Assembly (NCBI GenBank): GCA_947561715.1
Contig: OX387204.1
Span: 8,375,001 to 8,439,000, forward strand
DNA length: 64,000 bases
Direction of reading: 5' to 3'
Source of the DNA: Ascidia mentula
Lineage: Eukaryota; Chordata; Ascidiacea; Phlebobranchia; Ascidiidae
In this document: one piece after another, positions 13,798 through 27,099 of the stretch
How the letters are laid out: each line of letters begins with the position of its first letter
Numbering within the stretch: the stretch's first letter is position 1
Notes under the pieces: model-generated
Seen by the model: only the letters and a program-made list of their open reading frames with translations
The model's database searches: none
Told to the model about the DNA's origin: nothing
Program-made: the position numbers and the translations under genes

Positions 13798-13803
13798 TTT
13801 ATT
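13798..13803 (-). terminator. Poly(A) signal of NAA15
   Basis: TTTATT on + (AATAAA on -), about 360 bases past the NAA15 stop. Confidence 0.4.
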
Positions 13804-14161
13804 TGCCAAAGGATGTTAACTTCGTAAACAGGGATTTTGAAATGCGCACGCAACAAGTTTGTAGCACCGATGGCGCTCGTTGTCAGTCAATAAATAACTG
13901 AAACAGTCTTTTCTGAGAGAACAAGTTGTAGTTAATGTTCTGTAACCGGCACGAGCTTTATGATATTTGTTACTGACAAATTTAACTAAACCAAACTGAA
14001 ACATACGTTGCTTAATGTTTATACATTACAGTGTTGGCGGCATGTTTTTTAAAACAAGATTTGAAAGGGGTTCGAGACGATATTACGCCCTGTTTTTTTT
14101 TAAATAGAATTCCACGCACGCTGAGGAGACATAAAACCTTGATAGCGGGATTCAAGTTTGC

Positions 14162-17100
14162 TCAGTCGCCATGGGAACAGTGATTTTCGATCAAGGCTGA
14201 GGTCTCTAGTGTGTGGTTATTGCTGTTGTTTTGTTGTTCGCTGTTTTCGGTTTTCCGCTGGTTTAAATTTGTTTCCGCAGCGTCATCTAGCGTCGACTCA
14301 ACCTCGTGTTCCCCGATCCCGTTCACAATTGGAGAGGTTGCAGGGTTTCGTGGCGTGGTGCCAAACGCACCGGCCCTTGGGTGCCATTCTCTGAACTTGT
14401 CTCGAAATCGAGACAGAGTTTCTTCCGTCAGAACGCCCAGTTCTTTCTTCTTCAACAATGCGAAAATGGTTTCGCACGTCTGCACATATTTTGTGTTACC
14501 AAAAGCTTTCAAAAATTCAAATGACGGCAATTACCGCAGCAACAATAAATATGAACGGCCCAAACTTAACCATTTACTTTTGGTAATGCCGCAAAAAAAA
14601 GTTTTATTGAAAATAACTTGACCGTTGGCTGTTATTAAAACACGGAGTCAAACTGATTATCTTTGATAGACTTCACCTTTAAAGCTTCAATTTTTCCCTC
14701 GCCCTCGAAAAAGCCGAGCAACATGTTAACAACTTCATCCACTCTGCTGTTGTCGAGATGGTACATCGATCTGCATCCTGTGGGAATTTAGGCAACGTAA
14801 AAAGGACACTAGAGAAAAAACGGCACACTTTAATACATGCTGTAAACATACCCGCGAAAAGATGGATCAGCGAATTGTTGTTTTCTGCCATGAATACGCA
14901 GTTAAACTGTTCAGCATCGAGATCATAGAACAGCTTTGGCACAAATTGGTTGATGACGTCACTCACCGCCGAAGCCACGTCATTTGCATCACGAACTGTA
15001 ACAGAAGAGGTTGCGTAACAATGATTAGAACATATTACCCAATTAACTTTGATTTCTAATTAATTTCGGCTTTGAGGCGTTGCATTAAAAATTCTCAACC
15101 ATTTATACTAGTATAGTTAAGTACACGTTTGTCCCCTTGATTAGTCAACTACACACCACATTAACAACTTCTAGATTAGCAAACTATTACGGCCAAATGT
15201 CCGTCACCTTTCTTGGCAAAGCGCACTTTGCAAACGTGCAACTCCGTTAATTCGCCTTCGTCGGCGGCGATTTCATCACAGCGCAAGAGCGAACGAAGCA
15301 TAACAAGCAGTTTGCCACGACGTTCTGCGATCTGAAAGGCGAACAGATGCGTTTCGAACTTCTTAGCACAGAACAGCTGCAGGGGAGCCAGAAACTTGGA
15401 CGCTTGCTGCAGCGGATCAGCTACCTGCATTGAAATGTACATTTAGTTCTGGTGACTGCAATCACGTGGGCAGATAAATTACCGATGCAAGTTTTTCTGG
15501 GTCAAATTCCACGTCTTTTTTGGCGTCAGCTTCATCCTCGTTTTTCTGGTTCTTTTGCTGTTGCCTGAAGTGGAAGATAAAAGATAAATTCATTGCATGT
15601 AAATCGATTTCACTTACAAAACTGGTACATAACGATACGCTTTAATTTTCGCCTTATGCTTTACTATGTCTTGCAATTTTTCAAAATTTTAAATTAAAAC
15701 AATACTGCTGGCAAAATATCCAACATATAATGACAAACCTCCGCTTTCCAGATTTTTCCTGTTCTTGTTTTTTCTTCTCTTCAGCCGCTGCTTTCTTTCT
15801 CTCCTGTCTGCGCTGTTTGTTGCGCATCTTCTTCAGTTCGGCACTGCTCAGCTTCGTATCCTGGTCATCAGTTTCACTCCCACTTGCCTTGTAAGGTTCA
15901 TCATGCAAGTGCAGGTAGACCTGACAGAAAAGATAAAGCCATGTTTAACTATTTTCCTTAACCACAACGCACGCAAGCTCTCATGTATACACAACAATAC
16001 TACATTAACGTAGCGATTGATGAGACTCATGCTCAATGGAGACCAATGCTTTAAAGCCAGCTGCTAATTAATTAGCATAATACACAAACACAAATAGTAA
16101 GGCTAAGTGTTATATAATTGCCAGTGAGATAAATATAATACTGGGGTGACATAACATCCAATGATACGTAGCAGCTGTCTTGCTGACCTGAATTGCAATC
16201 CTGGCAGCTTGGAAGTAGAAATGATGGGATCGCAAACAATCTTCCAACTTTAACATTTTTACATAGGCACGCAATGTCATTTTTCGCATGCAATATTGAT
16301 GGAAGTCAAACTGATCCTCTATTATTTCCGTAAAGTGCTGAAATAAAAAGGTAATGTTTATCAAATTGGATAAGAGAAATTAATCCCAAGCTATTTTTAT
16401 GTTGAATCACTTACTCTATCAACCTCATGGCACTTTTTGAGAGCATTTCCATATTGGTTTAGCTTTGCATAGGAAGTTGCACACTCTATTTCAAACCACA
16501 TACACTGCATTTCCTTCAGGTATTCTTCAACACTAACATTCTCCTAAATATTCATATGATATGTTATTTTTAACAAGCAGTATGCTGTTGCCAAAGAAAA
16601 ACAGAGGTAAAAAAACGCATTAATTCATATTTCTAGACACCCATCATTGCAAATAATTGGTCACAGTAAGTTTGCACACAATCTCGAATAAATTTTCAAT
16701 CCCTGGAGTAGAAAGAAAAGTAACAAAAGGAAAACTACATACGTTTTGGACAGACATTGGTAATTTACAGCGTTAGGAGATTTTCAACAAGACAAAGCCA
16801 TCTATGTTTTGACGAACCCTTGTAAACTTTGCAGCAATTTCCTCTGCTTCAGATATCATTCCATTTCTGATCATGTATGAAGCACATTTGCAGTTAATGA
16901 ACCGATCAGCTGTGTCCAATGATTGGGCCTCATCCATGCTTGACATAGCTCCCATAGTGTCACCCAAATGCTGCAAAAAAGTAGTTTAGCCTTGAACACA
17001 TGTCCTTCCATATATGGTAACAAGTTACTATAAAACCTACCTTGAGTATTTTGGCTTTCATTGAATGAAGTTCAATGAGTGTTGGTGTATGTTCAAGCGA

Positions 17101-19417
17101 TTTCTCGACAATTTTCAGGGCTTTGTCATGTTGCTTCAAAGCATCAAAATGTTGCGCCATATAATACTGTGCCCAGAGCAATGTTGTTGGTGGTTCTTCG
17201 GTGGAGTCTATAAAATGTTTTTAATGCTCACAAGTTTTTTCATATTTCCAGTGCAATAAGTAAATTTGCTCAACTAAACTAATTTTAGGCTCAATTAGAT
17301 ATATTTAGCGTATAAACAGCATAAAAGGCTGTTTAATTACTTACAAACATTGGATAAGTACTTCTGTGACAGTTCTAGAATTAATCACAAAATAAATTCT
17401 GGTAAATATGGGCTAAATTCAACATACCACTTTCAGAAAACTTGGATATTTTTTCAAGGTTTTCCACATAGCCTTGCATTAACCTCTCTATCACTTTAGT
17501 TTTTTCGGGATCATTGTACAGGGGTTTTAGGGTCATAAACAAAGGTGGGACTCCCCGTTTAAGTTGATGGCGCATTAATCTATCTGCTGACATTTCAAAT
17601 CTGCTGCCTGTAACAAATATGTTAAAAGATACAATTACTAAAATTTTAGAGTAGTATTTCAAAACCAGCAAAAGTAACTGAAGAGCTAAACCTATAATTC
17701 ATTTCTTGTTGTAAATTGTAACAAAAAATAATTGCTCAAACAGTTATTATTCATATTGTACAGTAACACTTGCCTGTTGTAAAGGTAAGTGGAATAACCT
17801 GCGGTGAGTCAGCTTTTGGAAACACCCTCTGAATAGCTTCATATATTTGGTACTGTTCCTCTTCATTCTCTGGGTTTAACACTGTTTCCAATTGTGCATA
17901 GTACCTGAAGAAGCAATTGGAAGTTATGAAAAAGAATTCGAGTTTGGTTGCATTAAAACAAACTGCCCACCTGTGATTTTCAGGATTTCTGTACACAAGG
18001 TCCGTTATCACTTTCTCTGCTTCTTTGTATTTTCCAAGACAAAGCAGAAGATCAGCTAATAATAATAATTCAAACTATAGTAAACTATAGTACTTTTGAG
18101 TTTGGTTTACGTAAGTTTCTGAGAATTTTTTGTGTGCTCTGAAGATCATACCTTTTGTTTCAAGCCAAGCAAGTTTATCCACAATCTTTGCTTTATTTTC
18201 TTCCAAATGGTTAAGTGCATGTTGGTAGTGTCCTGCTTCCCTCAGCACATCATTTTGGAAAAGAAGCAGCTCACCCAATTCATAAGGTGCATCTTGACTC
18301 TGCAAAAAAGTTGTATGTGTTTGCTCACACGCAAAAATAATAAAAAAGGCTATTTTCTCTGAAACAAGTCAATATGACAAATAAAATGTCCCTATTATGT
18401 ATCTTAGTTTTCAAAATAGTCACAGTTTACAAACCTGCTGGGTTTTAGCAAATTCTTCGAGCACTTTGAAGGCAACCGTGTAATCTTTCAGCAGGTGATT
18501 TGAAATGGCATAACCAATCCAAGAAGCTCTTTGTCCAGGTTTTAGCTGCAGCAAACTGTATCTAGTTTCCTGTAAAAACAATGCTTTTGAAAATCGGGCA
18601 CAGTCAATCTGATTATTACTTAAACAGCAGATATACCCTGTATCCTTCCAAGTCCCTCATATGAACTTGAAGCATGGAAAGATCTCTTAAAATGTGCAAG
18701 TTGTCCTACAAGAAAAAGTAAGTGTTGAGTTTACAGGTTTTTGGCAAAATTTACAGGTCAAATAATTATTTGAAAATACCTTGTCCCACCGAAGTGCATT
18801 TCTGTAACACTTTATGGCTTCATCATACTTTTTGTCGGACCTTTGAAGCAACCCATAAACATGCCAACACACATGTGACTTTAAGTCATTCTTTAATCCT
18901 CGTTTTACTAAATCATATGCCTCTTCCTTTTTTCCTGTTGAGTTTAGGGTGAGGCCTTTCATTGCAAGAGTTTCTGTGTAGAAATAACAATTGGGATGTC
19001 AACATATGAACAAATACACGTGGCAGTGTATTATAGCCTAAAACACACTTTTCATATTCTCTGGATTAACCAAAAGTTATCAAAACACTTAGTAACTTGC
19101 AATGTAATCCACCAAATCTTAACAAAGACAAAGAGTTATTGACATAAATTAGGTATAAGAGAAACACACCTTTGTGTATATACTTGCAATAAACATACCC
19201 TACCTCCATGGTCCGAAAACTTTGGATTCGACAAGATTTGCTTTGCAAATTTTAATCCATTTCTGTATTGCTTTTGCTCATAGCATTTCTAAAAAAATGC
19301 ACAAAATAAACAGACTGTTCATTTGTAATGGACATAATGTGTAATAAGACACACACTTACAAGTATTCTGTTGAAAAGATTCTTTTCCTTTGGTGGAAGT
19401 GGTTGACTTGTTGGCAT
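14162..19417 (-). CDS. NAA15: N-alpha-acetyltransferase 15, NatA auxiliary subunit
   Basis: Ribosome-anchoring TPR scaffold of NatA, which acetylates N-termini with NAA10 during translation. Nineteen exons on the - strand: 19417-19361, 19288-19204, 18973-18780, 18705-18637, 18569-18435, 18299-18152, 18055-17971, 17904-17774, 17607-17428, 17207-17041, 16970-16818, 16543-16415, 16337-16188, 15920-15739, 15564-15483, 15424-15208, 14995-14852, 14777-14677, 14479-14162; 908 aa against 866 in human. Near-identical blocks include [40 protein letters not shown] and [15 protein letters not shown] Lys/Glu-rich charged helix ([20 protein letters not shown]) sits at the usual place near residue 600. The C-terminal 200 residues are recognisable but divergent. 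One intron uses a GC donor at 17773. The donor after residue 467 (AGG then GTTCGT) is weak, so that boundary is less certain. Confidence 0.97.
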
Positions 19418-20474
19418 CTTGGTTGATAAAATTTATAGCGTTTTTTACAAAATAATGAAAGTTTGTACCATTACAAAGTAATGATCTAGTCTGTGAGAGC
19501 AAATAAACCAACAGGTTTCATTATAGCAGAGTATGGCACTGTCAAAAACACAAAAATACTGACTATACCTGTAACAAACCTGCCTGTTCCAGTAAAATTA
19601 CACTTGCACGCTTGTACCAAAATACAAACACGCTGTAGCAAGATGTAATGCATAAAAACAACGTTTTTATGAATGGCTACGCATCAACCTTAACACATAA
19701 ATCACCATTGTGCAAAATGCGTGATGCCTAAACTTGCAATGTCGGATCACGTTTTCATTTCAATGCTTCAGTTGTATTATCTTTGGCATTATGTCACGTG
19801 GGGGCGCCACAAGCCTGGTAAATTCAAAGACAGTCTTCATGATTGAAACAAACAAGTTTTAATTCGAACCCTTTGAGCTGCTTATATATATGATTTTAAT
19901 ACGTTTGATAAACACATTTGTGGTTTAAAAAGAAAATACTTGTTTTTTAACAGAAAGCACCCCGAACACAAGAATTGTAAAACAAGTCAAAAAAATTGTG
20001 CACTAAGATTGAAACAAAGATCTCCAAATAAAAAAAGTAAAATGGTCATGTTACAATTTTTATTTGGGGCAAAGAAGACATTTTTACATCCACGTGACAC
20101 TACTAGATACTTTTAAGCCACCCACACACCCACGTCAATCAGTCATCCAGAACGAAGTGATCTTTGGTCTCTCCTAAACAAACTGGAACTTGGAGTTTGG
20201 CAAGGATAAACAAACTTACAAGGTTGTGCTTTGAAATACCAACACTCGTCTATATAAAACAAAAGTTGTGTATAAGGCAATATCGTTCTAGCGTTTTGTG
20301 GTGCGCATTTCTCTGGGAACGCAAGTGCTTCAAACAATAATTTTATCAAAAAAGTGGATCCTAGTTGACATACAAGAACAGTTAACATAATTTGAACACA
20401 TATAACCCGGCTGTTACCTGTGTTACATGTAGCAGTTAATCTAATAATAAAGAAACTAATTTGATTGTAAAAAC
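19418..20474. promoter_or_regulatory. Divergent promoter region of NAA15 and ETFDH
   Basis: A 1.06-kb gap between two start codons pointing away from each other, so it should hold both promoters and leaders. Two perfect CACGTG E-boxes occur at 19795-19800 (GTCACGTGG) and 20091-20096 (CCACGTGAC); their extended flanks are reverse complements. Such sites bind USF, MYC and MiT/TFE factors in animals. Which gene they serve is unknown. Confidence 0.45.
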
Positions 20475-23400
20475 ATGAAGCACATCAGTGCTGGTAAACT
20501 GCGTGGGCTTCATTTTTGTGTGATGAAGAGAATGAATTGGAGTCGCTTGGTCCCACTAGGAGCTAGATCTGCATCAACCCAACCAAAGATTACCACACAT
20601 TATAGCGTGGTACCCAGGGATAAAGATGAAAGATGGTCAGGTAACTTGCATAAATTATATTTATACAAAATCATATAATGACTTTACCTTCCCAAGATGT
20701 GGAGATGGAACGATATACAGATGAGGCTGATGTTTGTATCATTGGTGGGGGGCCAGCAGGCTTATCTTGTGCTATTCGTCTCAAGCAGTTGGCTAAAGAA
20801 CAGGGGAAAGAGATTCGTGTATGTCTATTTGAAAAAGCTGCAACCATTGGTAATTATCACATTGATTTTCATTTGATTTTTCTGCATTTTATATCTTGTT
20901 GTGTTTGTAGGTTCCCACACATTGTCTGGGGCATGTTTGGAACCACATGCACTTGATGAATTAATTCCTGATTGGAAAGAAAAAGGAGCACCACTAAAGA
21001 CCCCTGTAACACACGACAAGTTTTCGTTTTTAACCAAAAAATGGAAAATTCCTATTCCTATTTTGAAAGGTAAAACCTTTATATATTCTGTTACTCTTGG
21101 TATGGTATACCAAATTGGCTTTTTATTTTGAAGGATTTCCGATGTACAATGAAGGAAATTACCTTGTTCGACTTGGAAACTTCGTGAAATGGCTTGGAGA
21201 GCAAGCAGAAGAGCTTGAAGTTGAGGTAAAGGTTAAATTTTCGCAAAAGTGTTTATTCCTAAACATTGCTTATCATAACAGATATACCCAGGCTTTGCAG
21301 CTTCAGAAATTCTGTGGCATGAAGATGGAAGCGTCAAAGGCATAGCTACCAATGATGTTGGAGTCCAGAAGGATGGGGCACCAAAGGTTTGTGTTGTTAT
21401 TTTTTTCTTATCTTATGCATCTTAGTATATATATGTGGATATGACTCTTCTTAGGACACTTTTGAGCGTGGTATGGAGTTTCATGCAAAAGTTACTGTCT
21501 TCTCTGAAGGCTGCCATGGAGCTTTGGCCAAGCAGCTGTATCAGTCAGAACATCTCAGACTAAGAGAGAATTGTTCACCACAATCATATGGCATTGGCAT
21601 CAAGGTAGTGTGGTGGTGACAAATCCGATATATTTGTGCCTCTTAAGCTACATCATTTGCGACTCAATTAAGTAAATGTTACATATTTTTTTTACAATGC
21701 AGGAGCTATGGTCAATAGATAAATCCAAATGGAAGCCAGGTTATGTTGAGCATACTGTTGGATGGCCTGTGGACTATAAAACTTATGCTGGTTCATTCCT
21801 TTACCACCTGGATGAAGGTGAACCTCTTGTGTCTGTTGGTTATGTGGTAAGTTGTACTTTGTTCTCATATTGGTATATTTTTTAAATCCATTGTTTCATC
21901 ATGTTAAAAGCGTTTCCTTTAAAACACTCTCTATTTATAATTTTTTGAAAATGCATGATGTAGAGACAAAAGCTGCAGTATTCTGGCAATTAGTAAGAAC
22001 CAAATTAAAACTTTCACAGGTTGGCCTAGACTACTCAAATCCCTACCTCAACCCATTTAAGGAGTTCCAGCGTTTTAAACAGCATCCCTCCGTACGTCCC
22101 ACATTCGAGGGCGGACAAAGAATATCGTATGGCGCCCGTGCCCTTAACGAAGGCGGATTCCAGAGCATTCCAAAGCTGGCGTTCCCAGGCGGTTGCCTGA
22201 TCGGTAACTCAAAGTTTTTTTTGGTAACGCCCTAACCCCTCCACGTTGGAGATTGTGTTATTGACTGGATCAGCAAGCCTACGCTTGTTTTGTGTCGCCG
22301 AAAAGGCTTACAAGTTTGAATCGGCTACGTTTCCATCTAAGGCCATGTAAAGAGTAAATGAATTACCTGACATGCATCGGGAACATGTGGAATTGTAGCT
22401 GAAAATTTTGTTGCTTTTCAATGATGTTGAGTTTCTTAAAACATTTCTTGCACAATTATATAGTGTAAATACTGTTGCTATAAAACAAAACAATTTTTAT
22501 TCCAAGTAACCACAAATAACCTTCGCCTCTTCAAGTTGTTTGGATTTATACACGTTTTGTTGACCTTTTTTAGGCTGCAGTCCAGGTTTCATGAACGTTG
22601 CAAAAATCAAGGGCACACACACTGCAATGAAAAGCGGAATCGTTTGCGCCGAGACAGTTTTCAACGCAGTTACAGACGAAAGCAGAAACTCAGAAACAAA
22701 AGGTAAAATACATTTGTCAAATGCAAATATTAGGTAACCACAACTTTCCCCATGTTAACGGGGTGTCAATATCGGCTACAACTTAAATGCTTTAATTTAC
22801 GATACGGTTTAAAAAAGGTTACAAACTCACAATAAGCACGTCTTAATCGTGACATATGTCCATATTGCGGGATGTTAATGTGATTACCTATCGCTGTCGC
22901 GTTTTACATCCTTAACTACAGGGGATGTTTCTTGCTTTAAGGCTTTCTTTTTGGCCACTTGTGCAAAACTATCCGGCGAAGTGTGAATGTGGAAAACAAA
23001 AATATGGATCCTGGTATCCCTAAACCAAAATAGCCGAAAAATTCCCTTGGAATCTTCCGTTAAAGGAGAGGTCCCCAACCTTTCCGCAGTCTTCTTACCC
23101 TTTTAATAGACAAAAAACATTCTTTTTTTTGCTTTAATACCTGAACACTAAGTTAAAATCCTTGGTGACTAGTGTTTCGTCTTCTAAATTTGCACGCAAT
23201 ACCGTCGTCGTTGCCAACCCCTCACAAAATTATTACTGGCAGATTTTTTTTCTGTAAAACCTAACGTTTAGCAAAGAAGGAAAATTTTATTGAAAACAGT
23301 TTTCTCTTGCACAAATTCTACGGACGTCCTTATATATGCACACACATGCATATATAAGCTAAACCTTATTTCCTAAAACTCTGAATTTATTTTAGGATTT

Positions 23401-25602
23401 TTCGTTCCCGAGTACGAGGAGAAATTAAAAGAGAGTTGGCTTTGGAAGGAGTTGAAGGCGGTGCGCAATGTCAGGCTTTCCTTTGATTCAATGCTCGGAG
23501 TGTTCGGAGGACTCGTGTACACCGGACTCTTTTATGTTCTCGGTCGTGGCAAAGAACCGTGGACGTTTAAGTCAAAAGGTATTACCTGTAAACGACAGTT
23601 TTTTGTATTTTGCTGTAAAAGAAAAACAATAACTTGCAGAACAGACACATAAAATGTAAGGTCCCTGTTTGGTTACTAAGCGTATAAACCAAAAAGGGGC
23701 AAAAATATAGGACCCAGATTCCTTAAATCATTGTGGGGTTTGTTTAATTATAATCCCCATTGGTTTCGATACGTTAGATAAGGGTTCCTAAAACAGTCTA
23801 ACGTGGCATGTGTTGTTTACAATCGTAAAACATAATTTGCAACGGATCGTTTGTTACTGCTCCAATTCTTATCGTAATTGGGTTTTTGATCCATGGCATT
23901 TATTAGAGAACAAACAAAGTGACAACTGAAGCTGTATCCATCAGATATTAAGCAAAAAATTATTTTCCCGTACACATGGAACATTTCGAGTTAAATGCTG
24001 TTGCTTATCTGTTTTTGATTATTGTTTCTATGTGGCTTTTTTTAGAAAATTAAACTTATCGGGACTTCAAAATTTGGTGCGCCTCAAAGAAATCTAGGGG
24101 GTTGACCTTGACAAGTTTTAGAACCACTTGTTGTAGATGTTAAACTACAGGGTTGTCGACTGGTTTGTTAACGGCGTTGCCTGTGGTTGAAGAATGTAAC
24201 AATGGTTGTTGCATCTGTGATTGCCGCACACGGTGTATGGGACAAACGGTCTGGTTAAGTCGATCGGTATGTTTTTTCATTGAAATGAATTTACGCCTAA
24301 AGAACACCAGTTTCCTTTCCTAGAAACATTTACGCTTGCATGCAATTCGTAAATCGTCAATCACTGCTACAAGCTTCCACGTAATTGTTCACTATTAACG
24401 CGAATGAAAACAAGAAACCATCTGTTGTCGGTCGTTAATCCGTGAAGCAGGTACGAGTTAAACGGGATGCGCAACTCCGAAACAGACAGGATGTATTTAT
24501 TGCGATACTACAAACAACTCACGAACACATCAGGGTAAATTTGACGTCAGAGCATCTGCTTTTGTGTACAATACATTGCACTGTTTTTTAGTGCCCAAAT
24601 ATAAGTCCCCGTACATCTTATTTATGATTGGACAGTATTTAAATGACAGTTTGGATAAGTTTGACATACACGAGTGTTGTTCCCTCAAAAGCGACGTAAA
24701 AGTATACTGCGCTTGTTCCACATGTGTTGCATCAGCCAGTTACCGCAAAAAACTTACCTAAATTGGTCACTAGGGCTTCTATGTCACATCACGTAACATG
24801 ACGTTTGCCTTGCAACTTGTCAGATTCCAGTGATCGCCAATCTCTGTCACGATTAATTTAGATGGAAATATACCAACTACATTAAAATATCCCAGGTCCA
24901 GACTACAAGCACCTGAAGCCAGCAGCAGAATGTCGACAAATCGAATATCCCAAACCTGACAACGAGGTGTCCTTTGACCTCCTCTCATCAGTAGCGTTGA
25001 GTGGGACGAACCATGAGCATGATCAGCCCGCCCACCTCACACTGAAAAACGACAACATCCCGGTGATGAGGAACCTCGCCATGTTTGATGGACCGGAGCA
25101 AAGATTTTGTCCTGCCGGTGGGTGATTTTGACCTCAAGTTGGCATTGAACTGTATTGTCATGTTAGTCGTTTAGGCTTGTTGCTTTGGCATACGCGTTGC
25201 ACTGAATTACTTGCTTGATGGGAAATAGGACTGCTTGTGTTTAAAATGTTACCAAAAATATTTGTCAAACCACACTACCTCCATGCTTGTGTTCAACGCT
25301 ATTCTTTTTGTGTTGCAATTGGTAAACATACATTAAGGTGAAGTAGAACGCTATCTGCTACCAGGTCGTGGTTCATTCTGTCCCATGCTAAGATTTAGCC
25401 AATCTTCCTATTCACCTTTCAATCTGATGTAGGTGTGTACGAGTATGTGCCACTTGAGGGCGGTGAAGAGGGTGAGATGCGGCTTCAGATCAATGCCCAG
25501 AATTGCGTCCACTGCAAAACATGTGACATCAAGGATCCAAGTCAGAACATCAACTGGGTTTGTCCGGAGGGCGGCGGAGGACCGGCTTACAACGGAATGT
25601 GA
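20475..25602 (+). CDS. ETFDH: Electron transfer flavoprotein-ubiquinone oxidoreductase
   Basis: Inner mitochondrial membrane flavoprotein that passes electrons from ETF to ubiquinone. Exons: 20475-20640, 20697-20849, 20911-21069, 21134-21225, 21282-21386, 21455-21604, 21703-21846, 22020-22203, 22574-22702, 23396-23578, 24896-25117, 25433-25602; 618 aa (human 617). The Arg/Ser-rich, acid-poor first 35 residues look like a mitochondrial presequence. FAD loop GGGPAG at 72-77. Further matches include [46 protein letters not shown] and the final [12 protein letters not shown]. 4Fe-4S ligands: Cys560 (RFCPAG) and Cys587, 590, 593 ([10 protein letters not shown]). An extra cysteine, Cys606, replaces the valine I recall in human. 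The gene is complete, with no breaks. Confidence 0.98.
23329..23358. repeat. Small perfect hairpin in an ETFDH intron
   Basis: Twelve-base arms (CTTATATATGCA and its complement) around CACACA. It is AT-rich and simple in sequence, and probably chance or simple-repeat drift. Confidence 0.5.
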
Positions 25603-26255
25603 AAAAGACACTTTACTGATAGATATTTATGCAATACACTTGTGTTTTGTTTTGTTCCACACTTGTTTCTATCTCAACTTTGTGCTGGTTTCGCTTTGCA
25701 CAACTCCAGAACAAACCAAATAGTTTAAAAACCTCGTACAAAAAAAACTCTTGCGCTTTTTTGTTATGCGGCCAGTTAAAAGTGAACTTTTCAGTGAGGC
25801 CTGTATTATTTATTCTCCCGAATTGCTGAACAAGCAAGGTGCAACTGATCCTCTATAAAACTCCCGCCTAAACCGGAAAATGATCCCCTCTATAGTTTCC
25901 CAACACCGCGCGAAAGGTTCCTGCTACAAGCAGCGTTTTGCTCAGATTCCCTTTTAGCTTCAGTTATTGGAACATCCAAACTTGAGCCGAGGGTCTTTAT
26001 TTTTCTCTGAAAGTGTCAGTTGTTCTAAACCACGCAACCCTTCAAGCCTATTACCTGACGCTGATTTTCGTAGAATCCCATGTAGTTGCTTAGCCTAAGT
26101 TCTGATGCACGTGGACTTGTAACTTGGTTTTCGGTTTTGAAATGAGCGACGGTCGGCCCTTGGCGTTCGTGACCTATCTCACAACAGCAGCTCTACAATG
26201 CTTTATTTGACACGTTGTTCAGAGTCGCGTGGTCATTCAACGACTTCGTATATTC

Positions 26256-26261
26256 AATAAA
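26256..26261 (+). terminator. Candidate poly(A) signal of ETFDH
   Basis: AATAAA, about 650 bases past the stop; it implies a long 3' untranslated region. Confidence 0.35.
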
Positions 26262-26721
26262 AGTTTTCGTTTGGTAAAATTTCATGAGTGCCCGGCTTTT
26301 TTAGTGTTGAAAAATGACTTGACAATACACGAGATTCGTAGTGGACAAGATGAGAATTGAGAAATCATTCGAGGTCGTAATTAGGTCGCGCTAGTTGTAT
26401 TCAGGGTAATGTTGATGTAATTGAAATGCAATGCGGCGCCGGTCCTTATTCAAGTAAACGTAAGTTGATGCGAAGGTGTGCCAGCGACCCTAGTGAAAGG
26501 ATGTCAAATTTTACCGAAGGGTATAGTATGCAGAAAATATATAGTGCGCCTCCAGGTGCATAGCATTTGTGCAACTTTGTGTTGTGTGCCGAGTTATCTG
26601 CAGCAGGCTTTAAAGATATTAATCATGGTATAAACGCACAATAGATACTTCTAAGACGAAAAATAGGAAGCACCACCGATAGACGTAAGACGGGGAACAG
26701 TAGAATAAAAATATAACATAA

Positions 26722-26750
26722 AGCTTCGTCTGTCCCCATTAGACGAAGCT
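26722..26750. repeat. Ten-bp perfect stem, 9-base loop
   Basis: AGCTTCGTCT and its exact complement flank GTCCCCATT. The flanks (AGACGGGGAACAG upstream, CCCCAGTGATGACG downstream) read like parts of a dispersed repeat, but no second copy is in this window. Confidence 0.5.
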
Positions 26751-26847
26751 CCCCAGTGATGACGCCAGTCGCGCTGTGTTGTGCTACGTACGGGAAACGC
26801 AGGCTTCCTGCTGCAGCATTTTGTCCGCCATCACAGGCTGGGCGGCG

Positions 26848-27099
26848 CTACAGCCACTCAGCACGCATTGGCAGCAGTGGCGCATCTGCCTGAGCTATCA
26901 CGTTGCAATTATAGGGAAGGGGAAATTCATCACCTCCCTGTGAAGTTGAACTGAAGCTAAAGTTACTAGAAATATCAAGGCGGTTTGTTTTGACAGGCAG
27001 TTCTGCAAAATTAGAGTTTTTAACATAGAATTGCATAATATCAGATAAGGAAGCTTTGTTTGGCTCTTGCATGGCCGTGATAGTGGGCACACTAAACAC
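26848..27099 (-). CDS. Doubtful 83-codon ORF, divergent from the Kelch gene
   Basis: Starts with ATG 116 bases from the Kelch ATG on the opposite strand. It begins MFSVPTITAMQEPNKASLSD and ends in MRAEWL. The composition looks protein-like, but there is no domain, signal peptide or membrane span, and I do not recognise it. It could be a small gene on a shared promoter, a first exon, or chance. Confidence 0.2.
   Translation of the reverse strand: MFSVPTITAMQEPNKASLSDIMQFYVKNSNFAELPVKTNRLDISSNFSFSSTSQGGDEFPLPYNCNVIAQADAPLLPMRAEWL

Larger units (their letters stand above)
12204..14161. other. Intergenic region between PLK4 and NAA15
   Basis: Contains the upstream region of PLK4 and the 3' untranslated region of NAA15. 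Overlapping - strand open frames at 13379-13809 have no motif and compete with one another in different frames, so I do not call a gene. A short palindrome at 13029-13069 is listed separately. Confidence 0.5.

Noticed and set aside
13379-13809. Overlapping - strand open frames of 73 to 84 codons
   Set aside because: Three frames overlap the same bases, none has a motif or good splice continuity, and they fall in the NAA15 3' region.
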